Positions 41,372 to 46,261 of a stretch of DNA of 46,261 nucleotides are shown in pieces. Under the pieces are notes generated by a model. That model had not been told where the DNA came from. It ran no database searches and saw nothing but the letters and a program-made list of their open reading frames with translations. Both the position numbers and the translations under genes were made by a program. Origin of the DNA: Actinomycetota bacterium (GTDB taxonomy: Bacteria; Actinomycetota; Actinomycetes; Propionibacteriales; Propionibacteriaceae); the NCBI GenBank assembly GCA_020161795.1, contig JAIUOR010000004.1, forward strand, positions 1-46,261. The letters are read 5' to 3'. The stretch's first letter is position 1. Each line of letters opens with the position of its first letter.

Positions 41372-42657
41372 ATACCCCGCAGAGTTCTCCTCCTCCGCGC
41401 CGCTCCCCCGAACAACTCTCCGGGGACCCCGCAGTGAGCGACAGCCTCGATTTCGCCGGGCACGAGTTCGCCCGGGCAAGTCTCGACCACTGCGTGAAAT
41501 GCACGATCTGCGAGACGGTCTGCCCGGTCTCCGCGGTGACCCCGCTGTTCAGCGGTCCGAAGTTCGTCGGCCCGCAGGCCGAACGGTTCCGCAACGGCGA
41601 ATCCGTCGACCACTCGCTGGATTACTGCTCCAGCTGTGGCGCCTGCACGCTGGCCTGCCCCCAGGGCGTCCAGATCGCCGAGCTGAACTCGCAGGCCCGC
41701 GCGGTGATGAAGGCCGACCACATGCCGGTGCGCGACCGACTGATCTCGCAGACCACCCTGATGGGGACGATGATGACGCCGGTCGCGCCGCTCGCCAACG
41801 CGGTGCTGGCCAACAAGCCGATCCGGACGGTGGTGGAGAAGGTCTTCGGCGTCCATCGGGACGCCCCGATGCCCCCGGCCCAGACCCAGACCATCCAGGG
41901 CTGGCTGAAGAAGCGTGGTCCGCGGAAGACCCCGGCCACCCGCGGTCCCATCGTCTTCTTCCACGGCTGCGCGGGCGGCTACTTCGAGGTCGAGACCTCG
42001 AAGCGCTCGATCGAGGTGCTGGAGCACCTCGGCTACGAGGTGCTCGTCCCCAAGCAGGGCTGCTGCGGCCTGGCCCAGCAGTCGAACGGCCTGTTCGACC
42101 AGGCCACCGACGCCGTCCTGAAGCTCTGCGACGACCTGCGCGCGGCGGGCGAACTGACGATCGTGTCGTCGTCCGGTTCCTGCACCGGCATGCTCAAGCA
42201 CGAGGCACACGAGATCATGGGCGTGGACGACGAGCGGCTGAAGGACGTCGCCACCCGGATCCGGGACATGATGGAGTTCCTGCTCGAAGTGGCGGACGCC
42301 GGCGAGCTGCCCGAGCTCTCCCCGATCGAGATGACCGTCCCGTACCACGCCCCCTGCCAGCTGAAGAGCCAGGGCATGGGCATGCCGGCGCTGGACGTGC
42401 TACGGCTGATCCCGGGCCTGACCGTTGTCGAATCGGGCGCCACCTGCTGCGGCATCGCCGGCACGTACGGGCTGAAGAAGGAGAAGTACGAGATCGCCCA
42501 GGCGGTCGGCAAGCCGCTGTTCGAGATGGTGCGCGACACCAACCCCGACCTGGCCCTGTGCGACACCGAGACCTGCCGCTGGCAGATCCGCAAGGGCTCC
42601 GGCGTCCCCACCGAGCACCCGGTCTTCCTGATCCACCAGGCCCTGGGCCTCTCGTAG
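41368..42657 (+). CDS. glpC: Anaerobic glycerol-3-phosphate dehydrogenase subunit C
   Basis: GlpC is the membrane-associated iron-sulfur subunit. The 429-residue protein has two [4Fe-4S] motifs: Cys42/45/48/52 (CVKCTICETVCP) and Cys87/90/93/97 (CSSCGACTLACP). Two CCG domains follow (GCCGLAQQ, TCCGIAGTYG). Its first 23 residues, MNTPQSSPPPRRSPEQLSGD..., are encoded by the second palindromic element and resemble the GlpB extension. A GGAGGAG sits upstream of the ATG at 41368, which overlaps the glpB stop as ATGA. A GTG at 41434 after the element (VSDSLDFAGHEF) could have been the ancestral start. Confidence 0.95.
   Translation: MNTPQSSPPPRRSPEQLSGDPAVSDSLDFAGHEFARASLDHCVKCTICETVCPVSAVTPLFSGPKFVGPQAERFRNGESVDHSLDYCSSCGACTLACPQGVQIAELNSQARAVMKADHMPVRDRLISQTTLMGTMMTPVAPLANAVLANKPIRTVVEKVFGVHRDAPMPPAQTQTIQGWLKKRGPRKTPATRGPIVFFHGCAGGYFEVETSKRSIEVLEHLGYEVLVPKQGCCGLAQQSNGLFDQATDAVLKLCDDLRAAGELTIVSSSGSCTGMLKHEAHEIMGVDDERLKDVATRIRDMMEFLLEVADAGELPELSPIEMTVPYHAPCQLKSQGMGMPALDVLRLIPGLTVVESGATCCGIAGTYGLKKEKYEIAQAVGKPLFEMVRDTNPDLALCDTETCRWQIRKGSGVPTEHPVFLIHQALGLS
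41375..41425 (+). repeat. In-frame palindromic element at the glpC start
   Basis: The arms CCCCGCAGAGTT (41375-41386) and AACTCTCCGGGG (41414-41425) pair at 11 of 12 positions around a 27-nt loop, with the same mismatch position as the glpB copy and four compensatory pair changes relative to it. The two 72-bp start regions share about 54 identical positions. Confidence 0.8.
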
Positions 42658-42871
42658 ACAGGTTGCCGGAGGCGCCCTTCGCACTGTCGGCTCCAACCTG
42701 GGAGACGGCGATCCATCCCGGCTTCAGCCACGCGGCCGAATCCCACACCAGCCATCGCGTAACCACCCGGACGGCGCGTACCGACCTCTGTGGGTGGCCG
42801 CGACGTCGGGTCCTCACGCTGGGACATCGCTAGGATCTCGGCGTGGCCCACGAGTGGATGGGGTGAGGGAG

Positions 42872-43930
42872 ATGCCGAGCAGAAGCGCCCGTTCGGGGCT
42901 GACCCAGGCCGGCGTTGTCGGCCTCTCCGTCGCGACCGCACTCGGCGGAGCGGTGATCGGCGGCGGGATCGTCCAGCTCGCCGCTCCCACCCCCGGCTCC
43001 TGCGATGCCAGCCGCGTGGCAGCCGACGCTCTCCCCGCAGTGGTCACCATCTTCGTCACCGGGCCGAAAGGCGGCGGCGCCGGCAGCGGCGCGATCATCG
43101 ACCCGGGCGGGCTGATCATCACCAACGACCACGTGATCGCCGCTGGCGTGACCGACGGCACCATCGACGTCCTGCTCACCGACGGCTCCACGGCGGAGGC
43201 GAGCGTTGTGGGCACCGATCCGGTCACCGACCTGGCCCTGCTGCGCATCGACGGATCCCGGCTGCCCACCCTCACCCTCGCTCCGCGAGAGCCGCTGCGG
43301 GTCGGGCAGCCGGTGGTCGCCCTCGGCGCGCCACTCGGGCTCTCCGGGACGGTCACCGCGGGCATCGTCAGCGCGCTGGGGCGCAACATCCCGGCTCCTA
43401 CCAGCACCGGCGGCACCACCATTCTCGCCGGCGCCATCCAGACCGACGCGTCCATCAATCCCGGCAACTCCGGCGGTCCGCTGGTCACCTGCGACGGCCG
43501 GCTGGTCGGAATCAATACCGCCATCTCCACCGTTCCCAACGCGGACGGCACCGCCGGTGGCGGCAGCGTCGGGATCGGCTTCGCCGTCCCCGCGTCTACG
43601 GCTCAGCGGATCGTGAACGAATTGCTCGCCAACGGCCGAGCCACCCATCCCTGGATGGGGATCGCGGCAGCCGAGATCTCCGAGCAGACCGCTGCCGACT
43701 TCGACACCGTGCCTGGCCTGTACCTGCAGCAGGTGGTCGCCGGCAGCCCGGCCGAAGCCGCCGGGCTGCGGGCGGGCGACATCATCACCAAGCTGAACGG
43801 TGGCGCCGCCAATTCGGTCTCACTGGCCTGGCTGCTGGTGTCGGCCGAGATCGGCGACGAGGTGACGATCGGCTACCTCCGCGGCGACACCCCCGGCGAG
43901 ACCACGCTGACTCTGATCGAACAACCCTGA
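42872..43930 (+). CDS. HtrA/DegP-like trypsin-fold serine protease with PDZ domain
   Basis: The 352-residue S1C protease is anchored or exported by an N-terminal hydrophobic segment (about 14-37, VVGLSVATALGGAVIGGGIVQLA). The triad is His87 (ITNDHVIAAG), Asp120 (VTDLALLRID) and Ser200 (NPGNSGGPLV), followed by IGFAVPASTAQRIVNELLANG, and a PDZ domain (about 265-345, VVAGSPAEAAGLRAGDIITKLNG). It is a quality-control protease or chaperone of the cell envelope. Start choice is uncertain: ATG at 42872 has its purine tract GAGGGAG abutting it, and GTG at 42863 is an alternative. The spacer 42658-42862 shows no other gene. Confidence 0.9.
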   Translation: MPSRSARSGLTQAGVVGLSVATALGGAVIGGGIVQLAAPTPGSCDASRVAADALPAVVTIFVTGPKGGGAGSGAIIDPGGLIITNDHVIAAGVTDGTIDVLLTDGSTAEASVVGTDPVTDLALLRIDGSRLPTLTLAPREPLRVGQPVVALGAPLGLSGTVTAGIVSALGRNIPAPTSTGGTTILAGAIQTDASINPGNSGGPLVTCDGRLVGINTAISTVPNADGTAGGGSVGIGFAVPASTAQRIVNELLANGRATHPWMGIAAAEISEQTAADFDTVPGLYLQQVVAGSPAEAAGLRAGDIITKLNGGAANSVSLAWLLVSAEIGDEVTIGYLRGDTPGETTLTLIEQP

Positions 43931-43986
43931 AACCCCGGCAGCAGGCTCAGCCACTGCCCCCCTGGTCATTCCCGGACCCGGCTGTC

Positions 43987-44006
43987 ATTCCCACGACAGC
44001 GGGAAT
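43987..44006. repeat. ATTCCC-N8-GGGAAT inverted repeat
   Basis: ATTCCC (43987-43992) and GGGAAT (44001-44006) are separated by ACGACAGC. The arrangement ATTCCC-N8-GGGAAT is the same as the dRS3 repeat of Neisseria. A second GTCATTCCC half lies at about 43965. It sits between the protease and the convergent yaaA gene, next to the yaaA stop. Confidence 0.55.
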
Positions 44007-44012
44007 CCTCGC

Positions 44013-44801
44013 CTATCTGTCCGCGAAGGCGCGGACGAAGACCGGGACCTCGCGCGTCGAGTTCGCCTCGTCGTAGCGATAGCCGGCGGCGTCGAAGCCC
44101 TTCAGGGCGGACGCCGTCCGCGCTCGGTGGGTGACCAGCCAGGCGGCCATCTCGCCCCGGGCGCGCTTGGCGTAGAAGGAGACCACGCTGCGCTGTCCCT
44201 GGGCACTGGTGTCCTCGAAGCGCGGGGAGATCACCGGCGCACCGAGCCGCTCGGGGCGGACCGCGCCGTAGTACTCGGTCGAGGCCAGGTTGATCACCAC
44301 GTCCGCGCCCGGCGAGGCGGACAGGTCGGCGGCCAGCAGGTCGGTGACCTCCGTCCCCCACCAGTCGTACAGCGAGGCGCCGCGGTCCGTGGCCAGCCGG
44401 GTGCCCATCTCCAGCCGGTAGGGCTGGATCAGGTCGAGCGGACGCAGCACGCCGTAGAGCCCGGAGAGGATCCGGACGGTCTTCTGGGCCTCGGTGTAGT
44501 CGCGTGTGGCGAACCGCTCGCGGGCGTCGATCCCGCGGTAGACGTCCCCGTCGAAGGCCAGCACCGCCGGACGGGCGTTCTTCGGAGTGAAGGGCGGGCT
44601 GAACTCGATCCAGCGCTGGGCGTTCAGTGCGGCGAGCTCGTCGGAGATGTCGGCCAGCGCGGCGAGCTCGGTCACCGACTTGCCGCGCATCACCTCCACC
44701 AGCCGCTCCGACTCCTCCAGCAGCCGGGGCTGCGTGACCGACAGCTTCGGGATCGGGGTGGCATAGTCCAGCGACTTGGCGGGCGAAAGCAGGATCAGCA
44801 C
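44013..44801 (-). CDS. yaaA: YaaA/DUF328-family peroxide-stress protein
   Basis: The 262-residue protein is the usual YaaA length and has the diagnostic start LILLSPAKSLDY, then LLEESERLVEVMRGKSVTELAAL, AVLAFDGDVYRGIDA, RILSGLYGVLRPLDLIQPYRLEMGTRL and VINLASTEYYGAV. E. coli YaaA binds DNA and lowers free iron damage during peroxide stress. The start is a GTG at 44801 before LILLSPAKS; an upstream in-frame extension is not conserved. No ribosome site is striking. It is convergent with the protease. Confidence 0.93.
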   Translation of the reverse strand: MLILLSPAKSLDYATPIPKLSVTQPRLLEESERLVEVMRGKSVTELAALADISDELAALNAQRWIEFSPPFTPKNARPAVLAFDGDVYRGIDARERFATRDYTEAQKTVRILSGLYGVLRPLDLIQPYRLEMGTRLATDRGASLYDWWGTEVTDLLAADLSASPGADVVINLASTEYYGAVRPERLGAPVISPRFEDTSAQGQRSVVSFYAKRARGEMAAWLVTHRARTASALKGFDAAGYRYDEANSTREVPVFVRAFADR

Positions 44802-44900
44802 ACCCCAGAGCCTACGGCCTGACCACCGCCCCGACCCATCGACCGCGGATGGCCCCGCTGGCACATTCGCACCGCGTAACCCCGACGACGCGCGGGAGCA

Positions 44901-45860
44901 TCACCGGAGCGCAGCGGGTGAGCTGGACGAATCGGCGGGCACCCGGACCGAGTCGCGCAGGTCGGCAATGAGCCGGTCGAGTTGGCCCTCAACGAGGGCC
45001 AACTCCCGCAAGCCTTCCGGCGTCAGCCCGTCAGCCTCTCCGCGAATCGTCGAGACACCGGCTCGGAGCTCGGCCAACGGCTGCGGAAGATCCTCGACGG
45101 CGCCAGCCAGCCGGTCGCCGCGCAGCTGCGCGGTCCGGGCTCGTTCCTCCGCGCCGGCGGCCCGGGCGGCGAGCTGCTCGCCGCGCCACAGGCGGCCGGC
45201 GGTGTTGCCGAAGGCGGCCAGCAGCTCGGCGTCCGTGCCGTGCAACTCCGATCCGTACAGACGGAGCTCCAGCCGATTCCCGGCAGGGATCCGAGCCGCG
45301 ATGGCGCCGCCCTCGGGTATCCCGGCTACCGCCACCGGCGTGTGATCCATGGCCAGCTCCGCGCGATCCATGCCGAGCCTGTCCAGGATGTCGATCAGCA
45401 GTCGGTCGACGTTGTCGTGGTCGCCGGACTCGTGACGATCCAGCTCCGCGATCGCCGCCGCCAGCGCTCGGGCCCGGGCCGCGCGCAGTCGGGCACGGGA
45501 GCTCGCCTCGACCAGGAGTCCGACCCCGGCGGCGATCCCCAGGAAGAGAATCAGATCGACCAGATGGCCGGTGTACTGCACATAGAGCGTGTTGTACGGC
45601 GGCGTGAAGAGCAGGTTCGCGGAGAAGAACCCGAGCACGGCGGCGGTCACCGCAGGCAACACCCCGCCGATCGCGGAAGCGACGACGCTCACCAGCACGA
45701 AGACCAGCAGCACCGACTCCAGCCCGACTCGCTCCCGATCCGGCAACAGGCCGATGCTGGTCGCCAGCACGCCGACGACCGCGACGGCGAACCCGCCGAT
45801 CCGCCGACCCGGCGAGAGCCGGCCGTCCGGCTCGTCCCGGGGAATCGCAACGGAGGTCAC
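44901..45860 (-). CDS. KdpD-like DUF4118 membrane protein lacking a kinase domain
   Basis: From the GTG at 45860 the product is 319 residues. It has the four-helix DUF4118 region of KdpD (about 50-120, LLVFVLVSVVASAIGGVLPA, FFSANLLFTPPYNTLYVQY, HLVDLILFLGIAAGVGLLVEA), then a GAF-like part (about 150-220). A helix follows that aligns with the KdpD dimerisation domain: where KdpD has SHDLRTPLA, this has VEDLPQPLA with Glu256 in place of the phospho-His. No ATPase (HATPase_c) domain follows; the frame ends at 44901. It is probably a degenerate sensor, possibly active in another way. An Arg-rich in-frame extension reaches 46043 but does not look coding. Confidence 0.72.
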   Translation of the reverse strand: MTSVAIPRDEPDGRLSPGRRIGGFAVAVVGVLATSIGLLPDRERVGLESVLLVFVLVSVVASAIGGVLPAVTAAVLGFFSANLLFTPPYNTLYVQYTGHLVDLILFLGIAAGVGLLVEASSRARLRAARARALAAAIAELDRHESGDHDNVDRLLIDILDRLGMDRAELAMDHTPVAVAGIPEGGAIAARIPAGNRLELRLYGSELHGTDAELLAAFGNTAGRLWRGEQLAARAAGAEERARTAQLRGDRLAGAVEDLPQPLAELRAGVSTIRGEADGLTPEGLRELALVEGQLDRLIADLRDSVRVPADSSSSPAALR

Positions 45861-46027
45861 GCCTCCACGCAACCACACCTCGCGCGCCGCGAGCACCGGC
45901 CGGCGCGATCTTGACGAGTTCTTGATGCGTGCGGACCTTCCACGCCCGAAGCGGGATCGGGCGTCCAGCCACGGCACATGCCACCGCTCTCGCACGTACG
46001 GATCCAGACCGCGCCGGCGCGCCCTGA

Positions 46028-46261
46028 GCAGCCGGGCGGACATGCCGACTCACCCTGGCCGCAACCCTCGTCCCCGCCCGCGCGGCCGGACGGGTCACGC
46101 CGCTGGAGGCCATGCGTCCGCAACTCGGCGAGGTCTACCAGCGCCGGGTCGGGGCCCGGGCCTGGCTCGGGCTGGGCCTGATCGTGGTGTCGGTGTTCGG
46201 GCTCACCGCCGGAGGCTCCGGGCTGGTGGGGCTGGGCGGCGTGCTCTTCCTGATCGGGATC
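46028..46261 (+). pseudogene. FtsX/MacB-type ABC transporter permease, 5'-truncated and running off the window
   Basis: The frame opening at 46028, after a TGA at 46025-46027, reads ...LTLAATLVPARAAGRVTPLEAMRPQLGEV and then QRRVGARAWLGLGLIVVSVFGLTAGGSGLVGLGGVLFLIG, the middle part of an FtsX-family permease (the -PARRASRVxPLEAMR- motif and the next transmembrane pair). The N-terminal part, with the first membrane helix and extracellular domain, is missing from this side. Either the gene is truncated or its true start lies in another frame, which I do not see. The 3' end lies beyond the window. Confidence 0.6.

Noticed and set aside
40044-41425. Insertion-sequence ends at glpB/glpC
   Set aside because: No transposase and no target-site duplication; the elements are short, palindromic and in frame, unlike IS termini.
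44905-44920. Third copy of the glpB/glpC palindromic element near the KdpD-like 3' end
   Set aside because: Only a short GGAGCGCAGCGG-like stretch of the loop is shared; no matching stem arms could be found.
45861-46043. N-terminal extension of the KdpD-like protein to the ATG at 46043
   Set aside because: The 61 extra residues are Arg-rich, lack the KdpD Usp-like domain and overlap the permease fragment; I consider them unlikely to be translated, though not excluded.

Overview
This is a high-GC actinobacterial chromosome segment, most likely from the Propionibacteriales (Propionibacteriaceae or a close relative). The evidence is the FolP2-type dihydropteroate synthase homologue, a single-chain pyruvate carboxylase, an anaerobic-type glpABC glycerol-3-phosphate dehydrogenase, an actinobacterial Tad pilus cluster and cobU/cobS. 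Genes are dense and often overlap at ATGA or GTGA. I see no rRNA, tRNA, CRISPR array, transposase or integrase.

Layout. 1-7.3 kb: a YcaQ/AlkZ-like protein, ilvD, a small XRE regulator with a direct-repeat upstream site, a lipoprotein, a HAD hydrolase, pdxH, a frameshifted folP2-like gene and an HdeD-like membrane protein. 7.4-14.3 kb: pyruvate carboxylase, then a divergent pair made of a circularly permuted ATP-grasp/alpha-E fusion and a transglutaminase-like protein. 14.3-19.4 kb: GNAT, UspA, a repeat-rich spacer, YceI, citrate synthase, a secreted basic protein and a GDPD-family protein. 19.4-21.1 kb: a tandem-GNAT protein preceded by two small ORFs. 21.1-31.4 kb: a Tad/Flp pilus cluster, all on the minus strand: SAF(CpaB)-tadZ-tadA-tadB-tadC, then flp, an AAA+ ATPase, tadE, a tadF-like gene and a LysM/BTAD-like protein. 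31.6-34.3 kb: cobU and cobS convergent, then YegP-like, dps and a small membrane protein. 34.4-42.7 kb: a glycerol regulon with glpK and glpF on the minus strand, and a SorC/DeoR-type regulator and glpABC on the plus strand. 42.9-46.3 kb: an HtrA-like protease, YaaA, a degenerate KdpD-like sensor and a 5'-truncated FtsX-type permease running off the window.

The glycerol block is a coherent pathway: uptake (GlpF), phosphorylation (GlpK), oxidation by the membrane-bound GlpABC complex, and a sugar-phosphate-sensing regulator. The Tad block has the secretion ATPase, platform proteins and pilins, but I see no prepilin peptidase.

The most unusual signals are these. (1) Two related palindromic elements sit immediately after the start codons of glpB and glpC; their stems covary, their loops are the same length, and they add a similar N-terminal extension to two unrelated proteins. 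(2) The three Tad transcription units share one upstream architecture: ATCTGTGGATAAC (the reverse complement holds the DnaA-type box TTATCCACA) at a fixed 36-37 bp from a TAGA(G/T)T -10-like hexamer and 110-115 bp from the start codon. At the tad/cobU divergent region the box becomes a perfect 14-bp palindrome. (3) flp and tadE look like diverged duplicates of one promoter-leader-pilin unit, with an AAA+ ATPase gene between them. (4) A 63-bp repeat occurs twice between uspA and yceI. (5) A 28-residue ORF with a near-perfect Shine-Dalgarno sequence precedes the tandem-GNAT gene. Two genes carry apparent single-base homopolymer frameshifts, which may be real or may reflect sequence quality.
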